This document shows, in pieces, positions 43,516 through 54,174 of a DNA stretch of 64,000 bases (position 1 is the first letter of the stretch; each line of letters starts with the position of its first letter). The notes beneath the pieces were generated by a model. That model worked only from the letters and a program-made list of their open reading frames with translations, was not told the origin of the DNA and searched no databases. Origin of the DNA: Stenocarpella maydis. Taxonomy: Eukaryota; Ascomycota; Sordariomycetes; Diaporthales; Diaporthaceae. The position numbers were made by a program, and so were the translations under genes. The stretch spans positions 372,001 through 436,000 of the forward strand of contig NQMI01000004.1 in the NCBI GenBank assembly GCA_002270565.1. The letters are read 5' to 3'.

Positions 43516-44375
43516 GGTACTAAGTATGTAATCTAGTCAGCCGGGCGTCCACAGCCCCACCGCTATCCGCTCAAGAGCTACCTTCCAAGCTCGAGCCTAC
43601 CTACCAGAAGGCGGGCTTTGTTGATCGGCCGCAACGCCGTCCTCCAACAGTAGTCTACAGCCGTTGGTGGTTGCGAACCCGGCTGAACGGCGTGCGCAGA
43701 CATAGACTAGTGTGCAGACTCACATGCGTATCAAGGGCCACAGCTCCCCAGCCCTTACCCCGGGCGGCAGGCACAGTCTCTACCTGCTGGGCTTGAGTAG
43801 CGTGCCTACGCGGATACCGTACTTGGGCACCTGCCGAAGTACCTGCGCAGCAGGCACCCGGTACATCGTACACGACCGCTCCCCACACGCGCGATTGCCG
43901 GAAGTCCATCCTTCATCAAACCGCCTAACCGCTTCCATCACCAGCCAATCTGGTGGTTTCGTCTCTCAATTACAACACCACAGGCGCTTGCTTGCCAATT
44001 CCTCCTCTCGACATAACTCAGCTCCTTCCTGGGCCGCTCCACCACCCACGACACAACCAGCCATCGCAACCCACCAGCCACTGCCCCGGTTCGCATTGGT
44101 CCAGGGCGCCCTCCCCTCAACTCTGGTGCCTCGACAGTGCCGCCCTCATCCCTGTTTGCACATCCAACTCCCACCGTATCGTATCCCCCGTGCCCCGTGC
44201 AGCCGACCCCGACGGCATCCAGAACCTTGCTTGACCTTAGTCCACCGGCCTTATCCCCCCTCCCCCGAGCGTCAATCAACACACATGAATTAGTTCGGCG
44301 CCGGGCTGCTGTCTTTCGCTTCCCGCCAGTCCCCTCCCGTTTGCCTCGGCATCACCCGCCGTAAACCATCCCACC

Positions 44376-45187
44376 ATGGCCGAGCCTCAGCCCCAGATGA
44401 CCGGTGGCCAAGGCGGTTCGACGGAGCCCAAGGAGCCCCTTGAGCAGCCCCAAGGCGCCGTTGAGATGAAGAAGATGGGTTCTTCACTCCCCGAAGTCCC
44501 GGCCAAGGACGACGACCCTGCCGCCGCAGACGAAGTCGCCGCCGCCGCATCATCCACATCGGTCAAGGGAAAGGAGAGGGAGGTGCCACCGTCATCAGCC
44601 CGTCAGGACCGGGCCGACTCCCTCTCGATAGGGGCTGCAGACGACCCCGATGGGGCGCCTTCCAACCCCGCCGACGGCCCCGTATGCAACATCACATTGC
44701 TGCTCCCCACGGGTGCACGCCACCCTTACAAGATCGATGACAAGTACCTGGCAAAGCGGAACGTCGAAGTCCCTGAGGTCACCGAGAACGGCAAGAAGGA
44801 CCCCTTCAGTGTGAGTGTCTACAAGTTGAAGGAGCTCATACTGCGAGAGTGGCGCGACGAATGGGAGGGCAAGCCAGCCAGCCCCAGCAGCATACGTTTG
44901 ATTCACTTTGGAAAACTACTAGACGATAAGGAGCAGCTGAAAAGTATTCCCCCCCCCCTCCCAAACAAACACCCGTTGGGCCACAAGGCCTGGGTCGGCC
45001 GGAGTCAGTGCTGACTTTATATCTTCTCATTGCAGAGTACCAGTTCTCCCGCGAGATACCGAACGTTGTCCACATGTCCGTCAAACCGGCCGAAATGTTG
45101 GAGGAAGACGAGGCTGCGAAGGGCAAGAGTGGCAGCAGTGGTGGCCGAAATTCCGAGGGCGGCTCAGGCTGCTGCGTCATATTATAA
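44376..45187 (+). CDS. Membrane-anchored ubiquitin-fold protein (UBL3/MUB type)
   Basis: Exons are 44376-44943 and 45036-45187 (intron 92 bp, containing a run of C at its start), encoding 239 residues. The N-terminal ~100 residues are Ala/Pro/Glu/Asp-rich and disordered. The ubiquitin-like domain runs from VCNITLLLPTGARHPYKI through VYKLKELILREWRDEWEG and IRLIHFGKLLDDKEQLK to NVVHMSVKP. The C-terminus ends in Cys-Cys-Val-Ile-Leu: a CAAX box (CVIL) predicted to be geranylgeranylated, with an adjacent Cys for a possible second lipid. UBL3/MUB proteins sit at membranes and recruit ubiquitin-system or sorting partners; they lack the C-terminal Gly-Gly used for conjugation, and so does this one. 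Its role here is inferred from the family. Confidence 0.88.
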
Positions 45188-45905
45188 TGAGCAGCGCTAT
45201 ACGCCCAAGACCGTCCCGTCTGGCCGAACCTTGTTGTTATCAGCCGCCGGGGCGACTCTGATCAAACAAAGCGTGACCATGCGTGGATCAGCGCACTATG
45301 GGCTGTTCTGCGCCCTGGTGGGAAGCGGACGCGGCGGCGACCGTGGCTGGTTGTTTTCGTTTGATGCAACCGACATCCCCCTTTCCCACACACATGATGT
45401 TTTTACATGCCCCGAACTGCATTTTTCTTATCTTGGGGGCACCACACCGTCGCAAAAAATCTGTTCGCCACGGCATTGGGACTCGTTCATGTCTTTTCTA
45501 ATCGAGAGGATTCGGATGGTATGGGAATCGTTGGCGCAATACGTCAGGTAATGTTTTGGGTTTTGTTATTGTAGCGGGTCCTCCCATCAAACCTGGCATC
45601 GTCGTCATCATTGTACTTTCAACATGATCACAACACAAGATGAGCAGAGCAAACATGTCCATAGCTTAGATGGAAATCAGTCATTAGAAACATTGGCTGC
45701 CAGCCCTCGCTCGCCTCCATCCGGGATGTTAGCGTATGCAAGTTTGTGTCATTCGCAATGTCTAGCCCAGCCCAGGCGACCTTTACTCGTCGATGTCTGT
45801 ACGGTGCCGCCTTCTATGAATCAGGCCTGTCCCCCAACCCCAAGCCACCCAGCCCGTAGTTTCCATGCCAACGGCTGCTGGTGCCCACGCGGCCTCCCCC
45901 CTGGC
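45188..45905. other. Convergent intergenic region
   Basis: Shared 3' flanks of the ubiquitin-fold gene and UMP1. No gene seen; the plus-strand frame from 45624 is antisense to UMP1. Confidence 0.5.
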
Positions 45906-46468
45906 TCACATCTTCAGCTTCCTCTCCATCTCCTCGTGCACGCCGACGGCGGCCCTCTGCTCCTCGCCCGTGTACACGTCCTCCCAGCTGATGGAGGTGT
46001 CCCGCCCGCGCAGGATGTCCTCGTGCACGCCCGCGGAGCAGCCGCCGCCCAGCGCCGTGGGCCGCCACTCGCCCTGCTGGGTGATCTTGAGCTCCATGCC
46101 GCGGCGGATCGGCTCGGCCGCGCCGTACGTCTTGCGCAGCATCTCCATGCGCAGGGCCTCCTGCGTCGACTCCCAGCACTTCAGGCGCGACTCCAGCGGG
46201 TGCGCCGACGCCGGCGCCGACGAGTCCCGCCCCGCGGACGCGAAGGGGTCCGGGCCCACGCCTGCCCGGAGGGTGTCGTGAAGGCCGGGTGCCGAGGGGG
46301 CGCCGTGCGCGCTTGGCCGGATGTGGCTGAAGGTGGAGGAGTGGTCGTCGGCGGGGACGATGCGCATAGACTGTTTGGGGAGGGTGGGTTGTTCCGTCAG
46401 CGAGGTGTGTACGTGGAGCTGGGCCGGCACCTGGATGGCGGCATGTTTGGCTGGCTTGGGCTTACCAT
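45906..46468 (-). CDS. UMP1: Proteasome maturation factor Ump1
   Basis: Exons on the minus strand are 46468-46466 (the ATG alone) and 46370-45906, separated by a 95-bp intron; 155 residues. Ump1 is the chaperone that holds half-proteasomes together until beta-subunit maturation and is then degraded as the first substrate. Conserved blocks are LHDTLRAGVGPD, HPLESRLKCWESTQEALRME, MLRKTYGAAEPIRRGMELKI, VHEDILRGRDTSISWEDVY and the C-terminal EMERKLKM. Start choice: the GTAAGC donor directly after an ATG and the CAAACAG acceptor before TCT ATG give MSMRIVP, the usual short Ump1 N-terminus. Starting at the second Met (46367) would also work without splicing, differing by two residues. The longer open frame upstream is not Ump1-like. 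Confidence 0.92.
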
Positions 46469-46848
46469 CTTGATGGGTTACTGGTGGGGCGTCGGGGTGG
46501 AAGAAGCAGGGTGAGGCTGGTGCTGATTCGTGAGGACAGCTGTGTTCGTACGGCGGTCGAGCAGGTTGAGAAATTCGGCCGTTGATATCGTATGCGTGGG
46601 TGTGGAAGCTGAAGGTGAAGGGTTGCCGGCCGCTGAAGCTCAGGTGCTGGCAGGCTGCCGAGCAGCTTCGCGTAATGGGTGTGCACGGGCCAGGATGCTT
46701 AAGAGTACGGAGTACGTACCCGCTCAGAAGTATTCCCGTTTGACGCCGCTTCGTCATCCCTGCCTGCTGCCCATGACACAGAGCTGCAGCTCACTGCAAA
46801 CGACAGTGATATGGCTTGCTCTCGTTACAGGAGCCATCAACCCACATC
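46469..46848. promoter_or_regulatory. Short divergent promoter between UMP1 and the ABC ATPase gene
   Basis: 380 bp separate the two start codons, so both genes must share this region. A CTCGTTACAG acceptor-like sequence just before the ABC ATG suggests a 5'UTR intron on that side. Confidence 0.5.
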
Positions 46849-48843
46849 ATGAGGCCCTTGCCGGTGCCACCTCCCATTGTCCGAATAGCTAATGGCACAT
46901 TCTACCGCCATCATCCTAATGCTCAAGTAGCTCATCCCAACCCACCTCTGTTCTCGGGGTTGTGCTTTGAGCTGCCCTCTGACCCAAGTGCACAACACCA
47001 CTGGGCAGTCCTCGGTCCTTCACTGTCAGGAAAGACGACGTTTTTACAGGTCCTGAGGGGACAGCATATCAGCATCCCCGCGACGGCGCGGTCTTTTCCC
47101 TACCTGGCCACTGATGCTGTTCCTCCCCGTCTGAGGTCTGCAAACAAGGCGATCCAATATGTCGGCTTCGACGCAGAGAAATCCGGCGGGGGGTTGGGGC
47201 CGGCTACTTCAGCATATCTTTCCGCACGTTACGAATCTCGGCGGGAGGTCACGGACTTCTCGCTCAAGGACTACCTGATAGGAAACACGGAACTGAATCC
47301 CTTCTCCCTCCCTGATGACGAGGACACCATCAGCCCTGGCCTCCTAGAGAGGGTCACTTCGGATTTGAAGCTCAAACCGCTGCTGGACCTTCCCGTATCG
47401 TTTCTGTCGAATGGCCAGGGTAGGAGGGCACGCATTGCGAGGGCCCTGCTCACCAGCCCTGAGGTCCTGCTCCTGGACGAACCCTTGATGGGTCTCGACC
47501 CGCCCACGGTAGCATCGCTGAACCCGTTGCTGAAGTCAATGGCCACGAAGGCCTCGCCAAGGCTCGTGCTGAGCGCGAGGCCGCAGGACCCCTTACCGGA
47601 CTGGATCACTCATCTGGTCTACTTGAGAAGTGACTGCCAAGTCGGGGTCATGGGTGACAAGGAAACTGTGATGGAAGGGTTGCGCACGTATATGCGGGGC
47701 GTCCGGAAGGGCACCTTGTCCGAGGATGAAAAGATGCCGGTTAAGGCTCTGAGAGACATGGGTCATAGCTTGACCGAGGCTGGCATCACAGGCTCTGGCT
47801 TGGGCGGCGAAGGCGAGACTTTTGCCGGTGCCGATGTGCCGCAACCAGCCGGAAAAGAAACCCCGAGGCCACTGGGAGAGCCGGTGGTTGAGATGGAAAG
47901 CTGCCAGGTGAGATACGGAGACAAGGTCGTCCTTGGAAACTGGGCAATCGAAGAGAATGGTGAGACCATCAAGGGACTGTCCTGGACCGTGCGGCGAGGC
48001 GAGAGATGGGCTGTGTTCGGCCCGAACGGCTCTGGAAAGACTACCATCGTGTCCCTGCTCTGTTCAGACCACCCTCAGGCATACTCTTTACCGATAAAGC
48101 TGTTCGGTCGCAGCCGCCTCCCGGAGCCTGGATCCGGACAGTTGCCATTGACTTTTTGGGATATTCAGCGCCGGGTGGGCCACTCGAGCCCAGAGGTTCA
48201 TCAGCACATCCCAAAACGACTGGCGATCCGACAAATCATAGAAAATGCCTGGGCTGACACCTTTGTGATGCCGGCAAAGCTTGACCACACAGCCCGCGCA
48301 AAGGTCGATGCGAGCTTGCGTTGGTTCGAGCCAGAGTTGAACCCGGCATACCAGAAGAGGGCCGATATTGACGCAGCTGATGTCTCGTGGGCGAGCGACT
48401 ACGTCTTCGGGGAGATATCATTCAGCGCGCAGCGGGTCCTACTCTTCATCAGAGCGATGATCAAGAACCCGGATATTGTTGTCCTCGACGAAGCCTTTAG
48501 CGGCATGGACGAGGGCGTCAGAGACAAGTGCATGCTGTTCCTCTCTCACGGCGAGGCCAAGACCTATGCGCACCGCGGTGAGAGCTCCAGCTCTGCCACG
48601 GGGACTGAAGTGATGGACAGCGAGCAGGCAAAAGCCGGCAATGTCAAGGTCCTTGGCCTGTCGGACCAGCAGGCTCTGATCTGTATTAGCCACGTCAAGG
48701 AGGAGGTGCCTGATACCGTGCGGGAGTGGTTGTGTCTGCCCGAGGCCAGCTCTCAGCAGCCGGCGAGATTCGGACGGCTGGACGGCCCGCTGAGGACAGA
48801 CGCAAGGAGGTGGAGCGAGATTTGGAATATCGGGAGAACTTAA
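46849..48843 (+). CDS. Soluble twin-cassette ABC ATPase (YDR061W-like)
   Basis: Single coding exon, 664 residues from the first ATG (MRPLPVPPP). It has two ABC cassettes and no transmembrane segments. Cassette 1 has Walker A GPSLSGKTT (~56-64), signature LSNGQGRRARIARAL and Walker B VLLLDEP. Cassette 2 has Walker A GPNGSGKTT (391-399), a degenerate signature (ISFSAQRVLLF in place of LSGGQ) and Walker B IVVLDEAFSGMD. Yeast YDR061W, a mitochondrial-associated ABC-like protein of unknown function, has this order. Basic/Pro-rich N-terminus could target mitochondria. Degeneracy of the second signature suggests asymmetric ATP sites. It is divergent from UMP1. Confidence 0.88.
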   Translation: MRPLPVPPPIVRIANGTFYRHHPNAQVAHPNPPLFSGLCFELPSDPSAQHHWAVLGPSLSGKTTFLQVLRGQHISIPATARSFPYLATDAVPPRLRSANKAIQYVGFDAEKSGGGLGPATSAYLSARYESRREVTDFSLKDYLIGNTELNPFSLPDDEDTISPGLLERVTSDLKLKPLLDLPVSFLSNGQGRRARIARALLTSPEVLLLDEPLMGLDPPTVASLNPLLKSMATKASPRLVLSARPQDPLPDWITHLVYLRSDCQVGVMGDKETVMEGLRTYMRGVRKGTLSEDEKMPVKALRDMGHSLTEAGITGSGLGGEGETFAGADVPQPAGKETPRPLGEPVVEMESCQVRYGDKVVLGNWAIEENGETIKGLSWTVRRGERWAVFGPNGSGKTTIVSLLCSDHPQAYSLPIKLFGRSRLPEPGSGQLPLTFWDIQRRVGHSSPEVHQHIPKRLAIRQIIENAWADTFVMPAKLDHTARAKVDASLRWFEPELNPAYQKRADIDAADVSWASDYVFGEISFSAQRVLLFIRAMIKNPDIVVLDEAFSGMDEGVRDKCMLFLSHGEAKTYAHRGESSSSATGTEVMDSEQAKAGNVKVLGLSDQQALICISHVKEEVPDTVREWLCLPEASSQQPARFGRLDGPLRTDARRWSEIWNIGRT

Positions 48844-50130
48844 GCATCAAGTCCCACTTTGACGACCTCCACTGGCGTACGTACCTTGGGGACTAGGCAG
48901 AGAGGGCCAAGCCCGAGTTGCCCCAATAGGGCTGAGTTGCAGATGCCCTCGACCAGCTGGATGCGATGGGGCGGGTCCAACACGTTGTAGACGGGATCTC
49001 CCTGGGGCCTGTGTCGCATACAACCGACTTCTTGTGAGTTGTCGCATGTGTCCTAAACGATTTCGCTGAAGTCTACAGCTGGCATAGATCCCAACGTTCG
49101 GCCACGAATTACCAACAGAGGTTCTTGCGAGCTCATTGGACCAGAATAGTCCGGATTGTGCACACAACATGTATTCAGGTAAGGTCTGGTCTGGCTGCCC
49201 TTGTGTGCTCCGTACAGAGTATACTTCGACAAGCGGTATTCTGTATCCCTGCACCCCGTAGTACCAAGAAAAGCCAAGTGGCAGCGCCGAGAAGATGGGA
49301 AACCAAGACAGATTTCTCCGATTATGCATGCAACAAGAGCCCATAGTCAGTGCTGCTCTGGCTGTATCTTGGCGGGCACATGCGTTCGCAACAGGACACC
49401 ATCGCGCAGCCCGAGGTGGGCACTCGGCAACGCGTCTCCGTCGTGCATCGATTGTTTGTTTCGGCCCTTTCTGGATCGGACTTCTGCCCTGCGCTTCCCA
49501 GCCATCCATTTTCTATTTTCGAGCAGCAAGAAGCCCGTGTCATGCTTGCAGGTCCATCGTATAGAGTTATCCGTGTAGCTGTGAGCCACTGGTACCCCTG
49601 TGCGTGGGGCTGTATGACGTGCGACCGGGTGGTCGCTCCCAACCACCCTCCAGCCCTCCCAGCCTCCAAAATCGCCTGCTGCAAGCCAAGCGCCCGCCTC
49701 GTTGCTGTGGATACTACTTACATCCTGCGCGGCATCAACAAGGGCCCGACAAGATCTGCATGCATACTCGCGTCTTATTATCGGGCCTGGCACTGCCTGC
49801 TTCCGTGTCTCCTCTTCTCAAGAAGCCAATCAGTTGGGAATCTGGACTGCCAACCTCCTCCATTATTACTGTGTATTACCAGGCTGGGACCCAAGCCTTG
49901 CCCTGGACAGACTTCTCAAAGCGGCTGCTGCATAGCTGACCGCAGTCGCTTCCTCTGCATCGCATTGCGTTTCGCCATACACATTCAGGTGGCTGGGATC
50001 AAAGCTCGAGAGTTCTCATACCTGCGCCCTCTCTCTTACCTTAAGCCACTCGTTCTGTGCTCCATCCAGCTTGTTGCAGTGAGGTCAAGCCATCATACCT
50101 CGACCTTTTTTGGCTTTTATCAGAGCTAGG
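48844..50130. other. Promoter and leader of the chitin synthase gene
   Basis: 1.3 kb. Several overlapping frames (up to 259 codons, 49350-50129) run through it on both strands, but none has a family signature and all lie in what should be the 5' leader of the chitin synthase. Confidence 0.5.
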
Positions 50131-53100
50131 ATGGACCATTCCGGCTCACCCTCACACCCCCCAGACTACGGTCGACGTCTCTATGGCGACGATGACCAAG
50201 ACGACACACCCCTCGGCCAGGGATCCACCGCTGCCGCTGTGAGGTTGCTGACATCTATGGAGGAGCCGATGCCAGAGGGCCGTTCGTACGTATTGCCAGA
50301 TATCCTTCGTTCGTCTCCTTCGTGTTTGCCAGCTACCAAGGTCTCGGCGCCGCCGCCTGCGACTTCGACTCCAGAGCCCATCCCGCTCAAGAAGCAGGAG
50401 GAGGGCACATGCCCTTCCAGGACGCATCCTTCTCCTAAAGTACACTTTGTGCCCGAGGCATTCGATGCGGGGACATCGCCGCGCAGTGAGCCAGTCGCAA
50501 GCAGAGGTGACCTGGGCGAGCTGCCGTCTAGAGCCTCTGCCGTCAAGCTTCAGGAGAAGAACAAGCCGGCACATGTCGCGCAGGCCGAGATTGCGTCGAC
50601 ATTGCCGGTCATCCCAGAGGGGCTGTCCCCTCGGAGGAAGTCGCTGAGGAAGTCCCACAGCGAGCCACCAGCTGCCCCTCAAGTTCTACCACCAGCAAGC
50701 ACCAGAAGCTCACCAACACATGAATATAGTAGCTACCACGCTCGCCATTCATACCAGCCATCAGTCTTTTCCACACATTCTCACAGAGACTCGATTCTCG
50801 ACCCGCCCGACATGCCGCCACCCGACTCGACGTATATCCCATTCCGACCTTTTAACGAGGACTCACCACCACCACGGGCATGGAGTCCGTCACGCACATC
50901 TGACTATGATAGGGTGCCCCCAGCTCCTGCCCAATATGAGCCGGCGGACCTGAACGGCAGCCCACGGCCAGGAACCCCGTCCTCGAGATACGGCGGAAGC
51001 CCGAGGCGGCCCCTACCCCCAGCACCACTCTTCTCCGGCGGCGGTGCCCGCCCGTCATCTTTTGCTGATGATGCCACCGTCTCCATACCACTGGAGCGCG
51101 ATGACGACGATGTCTTCGGTCCAGAGTCCTCTGACATGGGCGACAAGATGAGACGTGAATCCTACTTGTCTCACCAGGACACCTTGTATAGCGACGAGTA
51201 TGAGTCTCCGGCAAACGAGAAAGCCAACCACTATGGTCCTGCCCCAGAGGGCCGGCAGCAGCGGCGAGGCGTGCGTGACCCGCAAATGACGAAGAAGGAG
51301 GTTCAGCTCATCAACGGCGAGTTGGTGCTGGAATGCAAGATCCCGACTATCCTGTACAGTTTCTTGCCCCGCCGAGACGAGATCGAGTTCACCCATATGC
51401 GATACACTGCCGTGACCTGCGACCCCGACGACTTCCTCCCCAGGGGTTACAAGCTACGCCAGAACATCGGAAGAACCCTCCGTGAGACGGAGCTTTTCAT
51501 CTGCGTGACCATGTACAATGAGGACGAGATCGGCTTCACGAGAACGATGCACGCCGTCATGAAGAACATCAGCCACTTCTGTAGCCGGAGCAAGTCGAGG
51601 ACATGGGGAGAGAACGGTTGGCAGAAGATTGTTGTGGCCATCGTCTCGGATGGTCGTGACAAGATCCACCCCCGAACTCTGGACGCCTTAGCCGCCATGG
51701 GTGTTTACCAGCACGGTATCGCGAAGAACTTTGTCAACCAAAAGGCCGTACAAGCGCACGTGTACGAGTACACGACCCAGGTCTCGCTCGACTCCGACCT
51801 TAAGTTCAAGGGGGCAGAGAAGGGCATTGTTCCTTGCCAGATGATCTTCTGCCTCAAGGAAAAGAACGCGAAGAAGCTGAACTCGCACCGCTGGTGCTTC
51901 AACGCCTTTGGGAAGGCATTGAACCCAAACGTCTGCATCCTGCTCGATGTCGGCACCAAGCCTGGTAGCAATTCGCTGTACCATCTCTGGAAGGCATTCG
52001 ATACCGATTCCAACGTCGCTGGTGCTTGCGGCGAGATCAAAGCAATGAAAGGGCGCTACGGGTCGAATCTGTTGAACCCACTCGTTGCTTCTCAGAACTT
52101 CGAATACAAGATGTCAAATATCTTGGACAAGCCTCTGGAGAGTGTTTTTGGCTACATTACGGTGTTGCCTGGCGCCTTGAGTGCGTACCGGTATCACGCA
52201 CTCCAGAATGATGAGACTGGTCACGGGCCTCTGAGCCAATATTTCAAGGGGGAAGTCCTACACGGCCAGCACGCAGATGTCTTCACTGCCAACATGTACC
52301 TGGCAGAGGATCGTATTCTGTGCTGGGAGTTGGTGGCGAAGCGCGGTGAGAGATGGGTCTTGAAATACGTCAAGAACTGCACTGGTGAAACCGATGTGCC
52401 AGGTAAGTCTAGCAGAACAATCTTCTTGTTTTGCGAAAGAGCGTTCACTGACATCCGACTAGATACGTTGCCTGAGTTCATCTCACAGCGCCGAAGATGG
52501 TTGAACGGCGCTTTTTTCGCAGCGGTCTACTCGCTCATCCACTTCAAGCAGCTTCTGGCGACAGACCACACTGTTGCACGCAAGGCACTATTGCTCATCG
52601 AATCATTCTACCAGTTCATCCAGCTATTGTTCACGTACTTCTCGCTCGCCAACTTCTACCTCACATTCTACTTTGTCGCAGGCGGTATCGGTGACGAGAA
52701 AGTCGACCCATTCCCGCACAACCTTGGAAGATACATTTTTGCAATTCTGCGCTACGCCTGCGTTCTTCTCATCGCCGCCCAGTTCATCCTCTCGCTCGGA
52801 AACCGTCCGCAGGGTGCCAAAAAGCTGTACCTGGCCTCGGTCATCATCTTCAGCATCATCATGGTCTACACGCTCTTCGCCTCCGTATACATCGTCGTGT
52901 ATCAGATCACAAAGGGCAGTGGCTTCGACATGTCTAGCACCATCATGACTAACATGATCCTTTCGGTTCTGTCGACGATCGGCCTCTACTTTTTCATGTC
53001 TTTCGTCTACCTGGATCCTTGGCACATGTTCACCTCGTTCATCCAGTACTTCATCCTCCTGCCGTCTTACATCTGCACGCTGCAGGTGTACGCGTTCTGC

Positions 53101-53625
53101 AACACGCACGACGTGACGTGGGGCACCAAGGGCGACAACGTGATGAAGACGGACCTGGGCCAGGCCATCGGTAAGGGCTCGACTGTCGAGCTGGAGATGC
53201 CGTCCGAGCAGCTGGACATTGACTCCGGGTACGACGAGGCGCTGCGGAACCTGCGCGACCGCATCGAGGTGCCCGAGTCCACGACGAGCGAGTCCCAGAT
53301 GCAGGAGGACTACTACAAGTCGGTGCGGACGTACATGGTCAGCTCGTGGATGATCGCCAACGCTGTGCTCGCCATGGCGGTCAGCGAGGCCTACGACCAG
53401 ACGCACATCGGCGAGAACTGGTACCTCGCCTTCCTCCTATGGAGCGTCGCGGCGCTGGCGGCGTTCCGCGCCCTCGGGTCCGGCACCTTTGCCATCATAA
53501 ACCTGGTCAATACTATTGTTGAGGGTCGCGTCAAGATGAGCCTCAAGGTGCCCAAGTGGCTGGGCGGCGTGGGCAGCAAAATCTCCGACACGCTCAGCAG
53601 TGTTGGGAGCAGCGTGAGGAGGTGA
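50131..53625 (+). CDS. Chitin synthase, division 1 (probably class I)
   Basis: Exons are 50131-52402 and 52463-53625 (intron 60 bp); 1144 residues. Plasma-membrane GT2 enzyme that polymerises GlcNAc from UDP-GlcNAc into chitin. Residues 1 to ~370 are Pro/Ser-rich and disordered. The division-1 N-terminal block ([24 protein letters not shown]) leads to the catalytic domain: [48 protein letters not shown] (EDR from 726) and QRRRW (766-770). Then come about seven membrane helices and a long cytosolic tail with [19 protein letters not shown]. These C-terminal words fit class I more than class III. The intron contains no stop and is a multiple of 3, so its retention would insert 20 residues just before [13 protein letters not shown]. 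Confidence 0.96.
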   Translation: MDHSGSPSHPPDYGRRLYGDDDQDDTPLGQGSTAAAVRLLTSMEEPMPEGRSYVLPDILRSSPSCLPATKVSAPPPATSTPEPIPLKKQEEGTCPSRTHPSPKVHFVPEAFDAGTSPRSEPVASRGDLGELPSRASAVKLQEKNKPAHVAQAEIASTLPVIPEGLSPRRKSLRKSHSEPPAAPQVLPPASTRSSPTHEYSSYHARHSYQPSVFSTHSHRDSILDPPDMPPPDSTYIPFRPFNEDSPPPRAWSPSRTSDYDRVPPAPAQYEPADLNGSPRPGTPSSRYGGSPRRPLPPAPLFSGGGARPSSFADDATVSIPLERDDDDVFGPESSDMGDKMRRESYLSHQDTLYSDEYESPANEKANHYGPAPEGRQQRRGVRDPQMTKKEVQLINGELVLECKIPTILYSFLPRRDEIEFTHMRYTAVTCDPDDFLPRGYKLRQNIGRTLRETELFICVTMYNEDEIGFTRTMHAVMKNISHFCSRSKSRTWGENGWQKIVVAIVSDGRDKIHPRTLDALAAMGVYQHGIAKNFVNQKAVQAHVYEYTTQVSLDSDLKFKGAEKGIVPCQMIFCLKEKNAKKLNSHRWCFNAFGKALNPNVCILLDVGTKPGSNSLYHLWKAFDTDSNVAGACGEIKAMKGRYGSNLLNPLVASQNFEYKMSNILDKPLESVFGYITVLPGALSAYRYHALQNDETGHGPLSQYFKGEVLHGQHADVFTANMYLAEDRILCWELVAKRGERWVLKYVKNCTGETDVPGKSSRTIFLFCERAFTDIRLDTLPEFISQRRRWLNGAFFAAVYSLIHFKQLLATDHTVARKALLLIESFYQFIQLLFTYFSLANFYLTFYFVAGGIGDEKVDPFPHNLGRYIFAILRYACVLLIAAQFILSLGNRPQGAKKLYLASVIIFSIIMVYTLFASVYIVVYQITKGSGFDMSSTIMTNMILSVLSTIGLYFFMSFVYLDPWHMFTSFIQYFILLPSYICTLQVYAFCNTHDVTWGTKGDNVMKTDLGQAIGKGSTVELEMPSEQLDIDSGYDEALRNLRDRIEVPESTTSESQMQEDYYKSVRTYMVSSWMIANAVLAMAVSEAYDQTHIGENWYLAFLLWSVAALAAFRALGSGTFAIINLVNTIVEGRVKMSLKVPKWLGGVGSKISDTLSSVGSSVRR

Positions 53626-54174
53626 GAAGCAAAAAGGGAAGAGAGGAAGCAAACAAGGGCAGAACACACATGGATGAAGTGTCCCTTCTCTTAATTTCTA
53701 CTGAAACGGAGTTTCTTGATATGGGTTTTCACTCGTAATATGATACCGCGAACATGGCATTGTCCCTGTTGGCATTAGAATTTCATGAGGGCTGATGAAC
53801 GGAGATGATGAAATGAACCCGCTGGGACACTGGTAGGGCTGGATTGGAGGAACATGATGATAACCAGGCTTGGATTGTTGTATGGAATAGGGGTCACTTG
53901 CATGAGGTTATGTATATTTTATCAAACGTGTGTTTGCCACGCTGAGATGGCGCGGAAAAGACCGACAAGTGTCTTATTCTTAAGGTGTAGATAGAAAACA
54001 ATGCATTATTGGTAATAATCTAGCCTCGACCAGGACATAACGGGCAACTGCTCACGAGCATGACGGAACGGCACTTAAAAGTGGCGACGGGGACATGTGG
54101 GAAGACGAAAAAGAAAGAAAGAAGGAAAGAAAGCGTAAGACGAATGACAACTCGGAAGGTGTGTATTGCATCGT
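53626..54174. other. Convergent intergenic region
   Basis: 549 bp of shared 3' flank; a purine-rich tract (GAAAGAAAG type) lies at about 54106-54134. Confidence 0.5.

Larger units (their letters stand above)
41028..44375. other. Gene-poor gap with minisatellite and long leader region
   Basis: 3.3 kb without a convincing gene. It contains the minisatellite at 41732-41940, the motif cluster at 43490-43525 and, from about 43900, the C-rich promoter and leader of the ubiquitin-fold gene. Frames up to ~190 codons in the C-rich part are low-complexity artefacts. Confidence 0.5.

Noticed and set aside
43712..44364. Several plus-strand ORFs (75-193 codons)
   Set aside because: Overlapping frames in C-rich leader DNA of the ubiquitin-fold gene; His/Pro/Ser low complexity.
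45624..46514. Plus-strand ORF of 296 codons
   Set aside because: Antisense to UMP1, low-complexity Arg/His/Leu-rich composition, no family match; the minus-strand UMP1 motifs are decisive.
49350..50129. Plus-strand ORF of 259 codons before the chitin synthase
   Set aside because: Non-family composition in the expected leader; ends immediately at the chitin synthase start.
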